This document shows positions 53,514-61,444 of a stretch of DNA of 64,000 bases, one piece after another. Source of the stretch: Streptomyces bungoensis (GTDB taxonomy: Bacteria > Actinomycetota > Actinomycetes > Streptomycetales > Streptomycetaceae); assembly GCF_001514215.1 (NCBI RefSeq), contig NZ_KQ948852.1, positions 126,628-190,627 on the forward strand, written 5' to 3'. A model generated the notes under the pieces. That model saw only the letters and a list, made by a program, of their open reading frames with translations, had not been told where the DNA came from and ran no database searches. The stretch's first letter is position 1. Each line of letters starts with the position of its first letter. The translations under genes and the position numbers were made by a program.

Positions 53514-54281
53514 ATGGCCCGCACCACCCCGCTCGATCCCCCGTCCGACGTCCCGCTCGATCCCCCGGAGGCCGACGAACGGCCGCTGTACTGGCGGATC
53601 GCGTCCCTGCTGCTCGGCGAACTGCGCGCCGGCACGATTCCGCCCGGCGAGCGGCTGCCGGGCGAGCGGGACCTGGCCCGGCACTTCCAGGTCAGCCGGG
53701 AGACCGTCCGGCAGGCGCTGGAGCTGCTGCGGCGCGACGGCCTGGTCGCGACCGACCGGCGGGGCAGCCACGCCACGCTGCCCGGCCGCCCGGTGGAGGA
53801 CCCGGTGTCGCTCACCTTCCCGGTCGGCGCCCGGCCCGCCGACCCGTGCGCGGTGGACCGGGCGACGGTGACCTGGGAGGAGCCGCCGCCGGAGCACGCG
53901 CGGGCGCTGGGCCTCGCCCCGCACCGGCCGACGCTGGTGCACCGCTACCGGTCGGCCACGCCCGACGGCCGGTCGCTGCGCACGGCGGTGACCTCGTTCT
54001 CGGCCGTGGCGCTGGCCGAGGTCGCGGAGCTGGCCCGCTACCGCGACCGGGCCGACGGGAACACCCCGGCGCAGCTGCGCCGGGCCTACGACTGGATGCG
54101 CAGGGCGGGGCTGGCCCTGCACCACCGGGACGCCATCACCCAGGTCGGCGACGCCTCCTCGGTCCGGGTGACCCGGCGGGTGCACGACCAGTACGCCCGC
54201 CCGCTGGAGATCACCGACCTGGTGGTGCACGCCGAACAGGACGCGCTCGTCTACGAGTTCACGCTGCCGGCGGCGGGGTGA
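53514..54281 (+). CDS. GntR/HutC-family transcriptional regulator
   Basis: 255 residues from ATG 53514 after CAGGAGGGG. Winged HTH about 28-95: LYWRIASLLLGELRAGTIPPGERLPGERDLARHFQVSRETVRQALELLRRDGLVATDRRGS. C-terminal UTRA effector domain about 115-250 (VTWEEPPPEHARALGL...LVHRYRSATPDG). Effectors of this group are often sugars or sugar phosphates; adjacency to the esterase suggests control of polysaccharide use. Overlaps the convergent methyltransferase gene by 23 bp. Confidence 0.92.
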   Translation: MARTTPLDPPSDVPLDPPEADERPLYWRIASLLLGELRAGTIPPGERLPGERDLARHFQVSRETVRQALELLRRDGLVATDRRGSHATLPGRPVEDPVSLTFPVGARPADPCAVDRATVTWEEPPPEHARALGLAPHRPTLVHRYRSATPDGRSLRTAVTSFSAVALAEVAELARYRDRADGNTPAQLRRAYDWMRRAGLALHHRDAITQVGDASSVRVTRRVHDQYARPLEITDLVVHAEQDALVYEFTLPAAG

Positions 54282-54999
54282 GCGCGCGGGCCACCACGAG
54301 CCGGGCCCGGGGACTGCCGTCGTCGCGCCGCCCGAAACCGGGCAGTGCGTACAGGTCGGCCGTGAACCCGGCCCGGCCGAGGTCCCGGAGGACGTCGCCG
54401 AGCCGGAACGCCCGGTAGTACATGACGAACGGCGGCCGCCACAGGGCGTTGCGCACCCGCATCACCGCGTCGAAGCCGAGCAGCGTCCAGAAGGCGGGGC
54501 TCGACGGACGCGGCGGGGCAAGGACCGGGAAGGCGAAGCGGCCGCCCGGCCGGAGTACCGAGTGGACCTCGGCGAACAGCCCCGGCAGCTCGCGGGGCAG
54601 GAAGTGGCCGAACGCCCCGAAGCTCACCACGAGGTCGAAGGCGGACCGGAACGGCAGCGCCCGGGCGTCGCCGCGCACGAAGGCCACGGCGGGCCCGTCG
54701 TCCGGGGCCCGGCGGCGGGCGACCTCGAGCATGCCGGCGCTGAAGTCCACTCCGGTGACGCGGCGCCGGCACAGCCCGGCGAGCACGTCGACGCCGGCGC
54801 CGGTGCCGCAGCACAGGTCGAGCCCGTCGTCGAACGGGCCCAGCGGGGCGAGGCACTCGGTGACGGCGTCCAGCACCGTGCCGGGTGTCCGGAACGGGGT
54901 GTGGTCGAACTTCGGGGCCAGCAGGTCGTAGCCGTGCTCGACGGAGGACAGCGCCTGGACGGCGAGTTCGCGCAGACCGGGGCCTTCGGGGCTGAACAT
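54259..54999 (-). CDS. class I SAM-dependent methyltransferase
   Basis: 246 residues from ATG 54999, 4 nt after the PadR stop, so an operon. Methyltransf_11/25 core: GLDLCCGTGAGVDVLAGL (about 59-76, motif I), VTGVDFSAGMLEVARRRAP, FVRGDARALPFRSAFDLVVSFGAFGHF and EVHSVLRPGGRFAFPVL. Substrate unknown. The C-terminal part (FVMYYRAFRLGDVLRDLGRAGF) completes the fold. Confidence 0.9.
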   Translation of the reverse strand: MFSPEGPGLRELAVQALSSVEHGYDLLAPKFDHTPFRTPGTVLDAVTECLAPLGPFDDGLDLCCGTGAGVDVLAGLCRRRVTGVDFSAGMLEVARRRAPDDGPAVAFVRGDARALPFRSAFDLVVSFGAFGHFLPRELPGLFAEVHSVLRPGGRFAFPVLAPPRPSSPAFWTLLGFDAVMRVRNALWRPPFVMYYRAFRLGDVLRDLGRAGFTADLYALPGFGRRDDGSPRARLVVARALTPPPAA

Positions 55000-55003
55000 C
55001 CGG

Positions 55004-55567
55004 TCAGCCTAGGGGAACGCGCCGCTCGAGGACGTCCAGCACCCGTTCGCACCAGAGCAGGTTCTGCTCCTCGAAGGCGATGCCGGCCATGAGGGTGAGG
55101 TAGGGGCCGATCCGGTCGGCGGTGCGCAGGTGCTCCTCCTCGGTCCGGCCGTCGAGGAGGCGGTCGCGCACCCGCTCGTAGCGGTCGAGCTTGCCGCGCG
55201 CCCAGCCCCGGCGCTCCTCTATCAGCGCACGGGTGGCCTCCGGGTCACCGCCGTCCATGGCCTGCACCTTGATGAGCAGTTCGTCGCGCACGGCGGTCGG
55301 CCGCCTCGGGGGTTCGGCCGCGAAGGCGCGCAGCTGGGCCCGGCCCGTCTCGGTGAGGGTGAACATCCTCTTGGTGGGGCGGCGTTCCTGCGGCACCGTG
55401 CGGGCCTCGACCAGACCGTCCTGCGCCAGGCGTTCCAGCTCGCGGTAGAGCTGCTGCGGGGTGGCGGGCCAGAAGTTGGCGAGTCCGACGTCGAACAGCT
55501 TCGACAGCTCGTAGCCCGAGGCCTCGCCCTCCAGCAGGGCGGCCAGAACGGCGTACTTGAGCGACAT
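55004..55567 (-). CDS. PadR-family transcriptional regulator
   Basis: 187 residues from ATG 55567. PadR_N winged helix at 1-80 (MSLKYAVLAALLEGEASGYELSKLFDVGLANFWPATPQQLYRELERLAQDGLV) and the C-terminal helical domain about 90-180. Divergent from a SnoaL-like gene and upstream of a methyltransferase; two dyads in the 72-bp gap are likely its operators. Confidence 0.93.
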   Translation of the reverse strand: MSLKYAVLAALLEGEASGYELSKLFDVGLANFWPATPQQLYRELERLAQDGLVEARTVPQERRPTKRMFTLTETGRAQLRAFAAEPPRRPTAVRDELLIKVQAMDGGDPEATRALIEERRGWARGKLDRYERVRDRLLDGRTEEEHLRTADRIGPYLTLMAGIAFEEQNLLWCERVLDVLERRVPLG

Positions 55568-55585
55568 GTGGACACGCTAGCAGCA

Positions 55586-55622
55586 GATGACTACTCTCAT
55601 CCGCACCTATTCAACTAATTGA
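55586..55622. promoter_or_regulatory. two dyads between divergent padR and snoaL-like genes
   Basis: GATGA-N6-TCATC (55586-55601) and TCAACTAATTGA (TCAA-N4-TTGA, 55611-55622). Both lie between the two start codons, where autorepression by PadR and control of the divergent gene would be expected. Confidence 0.55.
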
Positions 55623-55639
55623 CTATGTGGGGTGGTCCG

Positions 55640-56038
55640 ATGCGCGCGTTCCGCGAGGCGGTGGAGGCGGGAGACCTGGACGCCGCCGAGGCGCTGCTGG
55701 CCGAGGACGTCGTCTTCACCAGCCCGGTCGTCCACAAGCCGTACCCGGGCAGGGCGATCACCGCGGCGATCCTGCGCGCGGTCGCCAAGGTCTTCGAGGA
55801 CTTCCGGTACGTCCGGGAGATGAGCGACCCCGGCGGCCGCGAGCACGCGCTGGTCTTCACCGCCCGGGTGGGCGACCGCGAGCTGACCGGCTGCGACTTC
55901 CTGCGGGTGAACGAGGAGGGCCTGATCGACGACTTCATGGTCATGGTGCGTCCGCTGTCGGGCGCGCGGGCACTCGCCGAGGCCATGGGCGCCCGGTTCG
56001 AGCAGATCGCGAAGGAGGCGGAGGCGCGCTCCTCCTGA
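55640..56038 (+). CDS. SnoaL/NTF2-like protein
   Basis: 132 residues from ATG 55640 with GGGGTGG upstream (ATG 55625 and TTG 55619 are in frame). NTF2-like cone fold: MRAFREAVEAGDLDAAEALLAEDVVFTSPV, REHALVFTARVGDRELTGCDFLRVNEEGLIDDFMVMVRPL. Members are ligand-binding proteins, isomerases or cyclases; no catalytic set can be assigned. Divergent from padR, which probably controls it. Confidence 0.88.
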   Translation: MRAFREAVEAGDLDAAEALLAEDVVFTSPVVHKPYPGRAITAAILRAVAKVFEDFRYVREMSDPGGREHALVFTARVGDRELTGCDFLRVNEEGLIDDFMVMVRPLSGARALAEAMGARFEQIAKEAEARSS

Positions 56039-56361
56039 GGTCCCGGTCAGGGAAGCGGGAAGAAGCGGGAACAGGAACCGCCGGCTTCGTGTTGTCATGG
56101 ACGAAGCCGGCGGTATAGTGCCGACAGCACCTGTCTCGCGCCCCGTCGTTCGGGCGCCGGTGCCGTTTTCCCCTGCCGGCCGCTCCGCCCTCGTCGCGGA
56201 CCGGCCAAGGCTTTCCCGGAGCACCACCTCGTGACCGGCGTTCTTCGCCGACGTACCCGTGGTGCCGTTCGCGCCGCCCGAGGCACATCCGCACGCCTCC
56301 CGCTCGCGGCTCTCCCCTTCCCTGCCGTACGAAGGCCTCGTCCTCGAAAGGACACCCACCC
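56039..56361 (+). other. promoter and pyrimidine-rich leader of the Rho paralogue
   Basis: 323 bp. After the predicted promoter at 56078-56119 comes a leader of about 235 nt that is strikingly rich in C and T on the coding strand (for example 56258-56330), with few G runs: the composition expected of a Rho utilisation site. Ends with GAAAGGA before ATG 56362. No ORF. Confidence 0.5.
56078..56119 (+). promoter_or_regulatory. promoter embedded in an inverted repeat, upstream of the Rho paralogue
   Basis: TTGTCA (56092-56097) and TATAGT (56114-56119) with a 16-bp spacer form a good vegetative-sigma promoter. A perfect 13-bp inverted repeat (56078-56090 with 56101-56113) places the -35 box in its 10-nt loop and fills the spacer. 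This could be an operator, or the terminator of the upstream gene. Confidence 0.6.
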
Positions 56362-57510
56362 ATGACCACCACACTCGAACACCCCCCGGTGACCCGGCAG
56401 TCCGCACCCGCCCGGCCCGTCACCGGTGTCCTCGACATCGACGCGCAGGGCAAGGGTCACCTGCGGGCCGCCCACCTGCTGCCCTCCCCCGCCGACCCGC
56501 AGGTCCCCGCCGCGCTGATCCGCCGGTACGGGCTGCGCCGGGGCGACCTCGTCGAGGGCGTCCGCGGGGCGCAGCGCGCGCTCACCGATGTCACGCGCGT
56601 GGACGGCCGCGAGCCCGGCGGGCTGCGCGACCGCCGCCGCTTCCAGGACCTCACCCCGCTCCACCCGCACGACCGGATCCGCCTGGAGCACCCGTCGTCC
56701 GGCCTGGCCGGGCGCGTCACCGACCTGTTCGCCCCGCTCGGCAAGGGCCAGCGCGGGCTGATCGTGGCCCCGCCCAAGAGCGGCAAGACCGTGCTGCTCC
56801 AGCAGCTCGCCGCCGCCGTGGCCGGCAACCACCCCGAGTGCCGCCTGATGGTCCTCCTGCTGGACGAGCGGCCCGAGGAGGTCACGGAGATGCGCCGCTC
56901 GGTGCGCGGCGAGGTGTACGCCTCCACCTTCGACCGGGCTCCCGGGGACCACATCGCCCTCGCCGACCTGGTCGTCGAGCGTGCCAAGCGGCTGGTGGAG
57001 GCCGGCGAGGACGTCGTCGTCCTGCTGGACTCCCTGACCCGGCTGTGCCGGGCCCACAACAACGCCTCCGCCGCCGGTGGACGCACCCTGAGCGGCGGTG
57101 TCGACGCGGGCGCGCTGATCGGCCCCAAGCAATTCTTCGGCGCCGCCCGCCAGGCCGAGGAGGGCGGCTCGCTCACGATCGTCGCCACCGTGCTGGTGGA
57201 CACCGGGTCCCGCGCCGACGGCTACTTCTTCGAGGAGCTGAAGAGCACCGGCAACATGGAGCTGCGCCTCGACCGCGAGCCGGCCGCGCGGCGCGTCTTC
57301 CCCGCCGTGGACCTCGTCGGCACGGGCACCCGCCGCGAGGAACTCCTGCTGAGTCCGGCCGAGTTGACGGCCACCCGGGGCCTGCGCCGCGCGCTGCGCT
57401 CCCGCGACGGCGCGCCGTCCGCCCTGGAGACCCTGCTGGAGCGGATGCGGGAGACCCCCGGCAACGCCGCCTTCCTGCGTCGCGTCCAGCCGACCCTGCC
57501 CGGCGGATGA
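56362..57510 (+). CDS. short Rho-type transcription terminator paralogue
   Basis: 382 residues from ATG 56362 after GAAAGGA. It keeps the RNA-binding cold-shock-like part (about 20-110: GVLDIDAQGKGHLRAAHLLPSPADPQVP) and the RecA-type motor: Walker A APPKSGKT (136-143), VLLLDERPEEVTEM, Walker B DVVVLLDSLTRL (217-228) and Q/R-loop GALIGPKQFFGAARQ. It lacks the long basic disordered N-terminal insertion and Rho_N domain of the actinobacterial housekeeping Rho (typically over 600 residues). Predicted ATP-dependent RNA translocase acting on a subset of transcripts. Confidence 0.92.
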   Translation: MTTTLEHPPVTRQSAPARPVTGVLDIDAQGKGHLRAAHLLPSPADPQVPAALIRRYGLRRGDLVEGVRGAQRALTDVTRVDGREPGGLRDRRRFQDLTPLHPHDRIRLEHPSSGLAGRVTDLFAPLGKGQRGLIVAPPKSGKTVLLQQLAAAVAGNHPECRLMVLLLDERPEEVTEMRRSVRGEVYASTFDRAPGDHIALADLVVERAKRLVEAGEDVVVLLDSLTRLCRAHNNASAAGGRTLSGGVDAGALIGPKQFFGAARQAEEGGSLTIVATVLVDTGSRADGYFFEELKSTGNMELRLDREPAARRVFPAVDLVGTGTRREELLLSPAELTATRGLRRALRSRDGAPSALETLLERMRETPGNAAFLRRVQPTLPGG

Positions 57511-57604
57511 GCGGCGGCGGACCGCCGCGGAGTGCGGCATCCGGGTTGCTCGCGTAGGCCGTCCGGCCCGGACAGCGCGCCGGACCCCCCAGCCCTTTCT
57601 ACGT

Positions 57605-57618
57605 TGATCATATGATCA
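57605..57618. promoter_or_regulatory. palindrome spanning the start codon of the carboxypeptidase gene
   Basis: TGATCATATGATCA, perfect 14-bp palindrome whose centre contains ATG 57612. No ribosome-binding site precedes the ATG, so an operator at a leaderless start is possible. Confidence 0.4.
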
Positions 57619-58790
57619 TCGGACTCTCTCGTCGGACGGCCGCCTCGGTCTGCTCCCTCTGGGTGGCGGGCATGCTGGCCCTGGCCCCGGCCGCCGCCGC
57701 CACCGGACACCGTGCGGGGGAACCCGCGCCGCCCGGACCGCGGGCGACCGTGCCGCAGCCGTCCCAGCTCTACCGCTCCGGCATCCAGGTCAGACCGCAC
57801 CGGGGGGCGCCCGGGGTGCCGGACGTCTCGGCGCTGTCCTGGCTGGTCGCCGACGCCGGCAGCGGCGAGGTGCTGGCGGCGGACGGCGCGCACCGCGCAC
57901 TGGCGCCGGCGAGCACCCTGAAGACCCTGTTCGCGCTCACCGTGCTGCCTGCCCTGCCCGCCGACCGCCTCCACACCGTCACCTACCCGGAACTGGCGGA
58001 CGTGCCCGAGGGCAGCAGCCTGGTCGGCGTCGAGGAGGGGCACTCCTACCGGGTGTCCGACCTGTGGCGCGGGGTCTTCCTCAGCTCCGGCAACGACGCC
58101 GTGCACGTGCTCGCCGCGCTGAACGGCGGCTGGCACGCCACCGCCCTGAAGATGCAGGCCAAGGCCCGTTCCCTGGGCGCCCTGGACACCCACGTCGTCT
58201 CCCCGGACGGCTACGACAGCCCCGGCCAGGTCTCCTCCGCGTACGACCTCGCGGTCTTCGGCCGGGCCGGGCTGCACAACCCCGACTTCGCCCGGTACTG
58301 CTCCACCGCCCAGGCCCAGTTCCCCGGGAACGGCTGGCCGTACGAGATCGAGAACACCAACCGGCTGCTGACCGGCGAGGACGGCGTGGCCCCGTACCCG
58401 GGCCTGATCGGCATCAAGAACGGCTACACCAGCAACGCGGGCAACACCCTCGTGGCGGCGGCGCACCGGGGCGGACGCACCCTCGTGGTGACGGTGATGA
58501 ACCCTCAGGAGGGCGGCGGACTCGCCGTGTACGAGGAGGCGCGCGCGCTGCTCGACTGGGGCTTCGCGGCGGCCGGGCAGGTCGATCCGGTGGGGTCGCT
58601 GGACGGGCTGCGCGCCGGCTCCCGGTCCTCCTCCTCGACCTCCGCGCCCGTCGCGGCGGCCACCGCCCCGGCGCCGGACGACAACGCGGAGTGGTCCCGG
58701 GCCGCGACCGTGGTCGGCCTGACCGGGCTGGCCGCGGGAGCGGTGGCACTGGCGCTGCGCGCCAAGGGCGGGCGCGGCACCGGCGGCTGA
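57612..58790 (+). CDS. D-alanyl-D-alanine carboxypeptidase (peptidase S11)
   Basis: 392 residues from ATG 57612. Signal peptide about 1-31 (LWVAGMLALAPAAAATG), then the S11 catalytic domain: S101-x2-K104 (PASTLKT), S159-G-N161 (LSSGNDAVH) and the KTG-box variant K269-N-G (GIKNGYTSNAG). A Ser/Ala-rich linker leads to a C-terminal transmembrane anchor (about 360-378, AATVVGLTGLAAGAVALAL). It trims the terminal D-Ala of peptidoglycan stem peptides. Its last 286 bp are overlapped on the other strand by the GT87 gene. KNG in place of KTG is an unusual feature. Confidence 0.92.
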   Translation: MIIGLSRRTAASVCSLWVAGMLALAPAAAATGHRAGEPAPPGPRATVPQPSQLYRSGIQVRPHRGAPGVPDVSALSWLVADAGSGEVLAADGAHRALAPASTLKTLFALTVLPALPADRLHTVTYPELADVPEGSSLVGVEEGHSYRVSDLWRGVFLSSGNDAVHVLAALNGGWHATALKMQAKARSLGALDTHVVSPDGYDSPGQVSSAYDLAVFGRAGLHNPDFARYCSTAQAQFPGNGWPYEIENTNRLLTGEDGVAPYPGLIGIKNGYTSNAGNTLVAAAHRGGRTLVVTVMNPQEGGGLAVYEEARALLDWGFAAAGQVDPVGSLDGLRAGSRSSSSTSAPVAAATAPAPDDNAEWSRAATVVGLTGLAAGAVALALRAKGGRGTGG

Positions 58791-59890
58791 CCGGCCGGCA
58801 GACCGAGCAGCAGGCCCAGCGTGATCCATGTGTAGGCGTTGCTCCCGAGGAAGCCGTCCCAGCCCGGTGCGCCGTCGACCCACAGCCACACCACGCTGGT
58901 GCACATGACCGCGTACAGAGTGCCCGCGAGCCACCGGCGCCCGGCCCGCACGAGCACGGCGAAGCAGGGCAGCAGCCACACCAGGTGGTGCACCCAGGTG
59001 ACCGGGCTGACCAGGCAGGCAGCCGCACCGGTGAGGGCGAAGGCCGCCGTCCAGTCGCCGGCCGCCACCGCCCGGCGCGCCCGCACCGCCCACCCGCACA
59101 GCACCAGCAGCGCCAGAGCGGCCCACAGCGCGCGGTCCGGCTCGCCGAGGCGGGCCAGGACGCCCTGCAGCGACTGGTTCGAGACGTAGTCGAGGCGTCC
59201 GACCCGGCCGGTGTCCCACAGCGCCCGGGTCCAGTAGAACCGGGACGCGCCCGGGTCCGCCCAGGCCGCCAGCCCGGTGGCGGCGACGGCCACACCCGCC
59301 GCGACGGCGGCCGCCCGCCCTCGCCGGGCGAGCAGCAGCAGGCCGATGAACAGGGCGGGCGTGAGCTTCACCGCGGCGGCCAGTCCGATCCCGGCGCCGG
59401 CCCAGCGGTCCCGCCCGGTCGCCAGCAGCCGGCAGTCGCCGAGGACCAGGGCGAGCAGGAGCAGGTTCACCTGGCCGAAGCTGACGGTGTCCCGCAGCGG
59501 CTCGAACAGCGCGAGCCCGCACAGGGCCAGCGACCACCGGTACCAGCCGTGGCGGCGCCACCCGGGTCCCGCCAGGATCCGCAGGACCACCGCGAGCGCG
59601 GCCAGGTTCACCGCCAGCGAGGCGGCGATCGCGCAGGTGCGGGTCATCGGTGCCAGCGGCAGCAGGGCGAGCGCGGCGAACGGCGGATAGGTGAAGCCGT
59701 ACGGCGTTCCCGGCACCCGGTAGTCGTAGATCCGGCCGCCGTGCCGCACCCAGGTGTGCACGGTGCCGTAGTAGACGCGCAGGTCGAAGAAGTCCCGCAG
59801 CAGCGGCACGGTCGCGGTGAAGACGGTGACGAGGGCGGCGAGCGCCACCACGAGCGGCAGGCGGCCCCGGACGGTGCGCGGTCCCGTCAT
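58505..59890 (-). CDS. GT87-family (DUF2029) polyprenyl-phosphate mannosyltransferase
   Basis: 461 residues from ATG 59890, overlapping the upstream gene by 4 bp (ATGA). Polytopic membrane protein with ten or so helices. Family landmarks: FDLRVYYGTVHTWVRHGGRIYDY with the catalytic acidic residue, YGFTYPPFAALALLP, FGQVNLLLLALVLGD, AAVKLTPALFIGLLLL and SNQSLQGVLARL. Members use C50-polyprenyl-P-mannose to build lipomannan-like glycans. The last ~95 residues (from about PVPRPPLARSAS) are Ala/Ser-rich, run antisense to the carboxypeptidase gene, and are not part of the family fold. Confidence 0.9.
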   Translation of the reverse strand: MTGPRTVRGRLPLVVALAALVTVFTATVPLLRDFFDLRVYYGTVHTWVRHGGRIYDYRVPGTPYGFTYPPFAALALLPLAPMTRTCAIAASLAVNLAALAVVLRILAGPGWRRHGWYRWSLALCGLALFEPLRDTVSFGQVNLLLLALVLGDCRLLATGRDRWAGAGIGLAAAVKLTPALFIGLLLLARRGRAAAVAAGVAVAATGLAAWADPGASRFYWTRALWDTGRVGRLDYVSNQSLQGVLARLGEPDRALWAALALLVLCGWAVRARRAVAAGDWTAAFALTGAAACLVSPVTWVHHLVWLLPCFAVLVRAGRRWLAGTLYAVMCTSVVWLWVDGAPGWDGFLGSNAYTWITLGLLLGLPAGQPPVPRPPLARSASATAPAASPVRPTTVAARDHSALSSGAGAVAAATGAEVEEEDREPARSPSSDPTGSTCPAAAKPQSSSARASSYTASPPPS

Positions 59891-61281
59891 GCCGTACGTC
59901 CGTGCAGCGGGGCCCGGGCCGCCTGGTGGGCCTGCCACAGCACGACCATGCCGAGCGCCGCGCCGCAGCCGGCCAGGACCAGCTGGCCGGGGTCCGCCGG
60001 GCCGCCGCCGGGGAGGACGGCGAGCGCCAGCACACCGGCCAGGGCGGCCGTCCGGTGCCGTACCGGGGTGCTGGGCGCGGCGGCCGCGATGAGGAACAGG
60101 CCCCACAGCACGTACCAGGGGCGGATCGCCGGGCCGAGGACGGCCACCGCGAGCAGGCTCAGGCCGAGCGCGTACACCGGCCGCGGGCGCAGCCGCAGCC
60201 AGATCAGCGCCACGGCGACGGCGGTGGCGGCGAGGCCGAGCAGGTGCCAGGCCGGTACGGCCAGCGGGGCCAGCCCGCTGCCGAGGCGGCCGAGCAGGGC
60301 GCCCGTGGCCCGGCCCAGCAGGCTGGTGAGCGCCCAGTTGTGCGGGGAGACCGGGGTGGTCAGGGCGTGGACCCAGCCGTACCCGGTGCCGGCCGCGGCG
60401 GTCGCGGTGACCGTGGTCGCCGCCGAGACGGCCGCCGTCGTCAGGCCGGCCCGCAGGGGACGGCGCCCGGAGCGCACCTGGAGGGCCACCACCGCGAGCA
60501 GGCCGAGCGCGGCCGGCGCCTTGACCAGGGCGGCCAGTGTCACGAGCACCGCCGCGAGCACGGGCCACCGGCCGCGCGCGGCGACCAGGCCCGGCCCGAG
60601 CAGGCCGAGCATGACGGCGTCGTTGTGGGCGCCCGCGATCAGGTGCAGCAGGACCAGCGGGTTGAGCGCGCCGAGCCACAGCGCGGCGGCCGGGTCGGTG
60701 CCGCTGTGCCGGGCCAGGCGGGGCAGCGCCGCCGCCATGAGGGCCACGCCGAGCAGTGCGACCAGGCGCATGCCGAGCAGGCCGGCGGGCAGCCCGCCGT
60801 GGGTCAGGCCCGACAGCGCGGACGCCACGGCCAGGAAGGCGGGCCCGTACGGTGCGGCGGTGTTCCGCCACACCGGGGCCACCTCGCCGGCCAGCGGGCC
60901 GCCGAGCCGGGCGGGGCCCTGGGCGTACACGTCCAGGTGGGCGTCGACCATGGCGCCCTGGGCGAGGTAGCTGTAGACGTCACGGCTGAACAGCGGGGGC
61001 GCGAGCAGCAGCGGCGCCGCCCACACGGCCAGGACCAGCAGCAGGTCGCGCGGGGCGGGCGGGTGCGGGCCGCGCACCAGGCGGCCGAGGAGCGCCCAGG
61101 CCGCGATCAGCAGCACGACACCGAAGTACACCCCCACGAGCCCGACCGCGGCCCGCGCGGACGCCGGGGCGAGCAGGTCCCGGACGGGCAGGGCACCGGA
61201 CGTCTCACCGCCCAGCGCGAGGGCGGCGGTCCCGGCCAGCCCGAGGAGCCGGCAGTGACGGAGATCGGCGGAAAAAGCCAT
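59887..61281 (-). CDS. MptB-like polyprenol-phosphomannose mannosyltransferase
   Basis: 464 residues from ATG 61281 (an in-frame start at 61356 is less likely). Polytopic GT-C protein: LLAPPLFSRDVYSYLAQGAMVDAHLDVY (about 97-124) with the catalytic Asp, RNTAAPYGPAFLAVASAL, LWLGALNPLVLLHLIAGAHNDAVMLGL and AIRPWYVLWGLFLIAAA match the MptA/MptB alpha-1,6-mannosyltransferase family. Directly coupled to the GT87 gene, so the two likely build one mannan on the outer face of the membrane. Confidence 0.9.
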   Translation of the reverse strand: MAFSADLRHCRLLGLAGTAALALGGETSGALPVRDLLAPASARAAVGLVGVYFGVVLLIAAWALLGRLVRGPHPPAPRDLLLVLAVWAAPLLLAPPLFSRDVYSYLAQGAMVDAHLDVYAQGPARLGGPLAGEVAPVWRNTAAPYGPAFLAVASALSGLTHGGLPAGLLGMRLVALLGVALMAAALPRLARHSGTDPAAALWLGALNPLVLLHLIAGAHNDAVMLGLLGPGLVAARGRWPVLAAVLVTLAALVKAPAALGLLAVVALQVRSGRRPLRAGLTTAAVSAATTVTATAAAGTGYGWVHALTTPVSPHNWALTSLLGRATGALLGRLGSGLAPLAVPAWHLLGLAATAVAVALIWLRLRPRPVYALGLSLLAVAVLGPAIRPWYVLWGLFLIAAAAPSTPVRHRTAALAGVLALAVLPGGGPADPGQLVLAGCGAALGMVVLWQAHQAARAPLHGRTA

Positions 61282-61444
61282 GGTCGGCACCGGTTCAGCC
61301 TGTCGCCACCGGGTGACCGGCAGACGACGCTGCCCCCACCGGGGGGCGGAGGCCATGTGACCGGCGTGTGTGCCGAGTGCCGGCGCCCGGAGGGCGGGCG
61401 GGCCGTGCCCGTCGGTCGACGTGATCGGCCGGCGGGCCGGAGGC

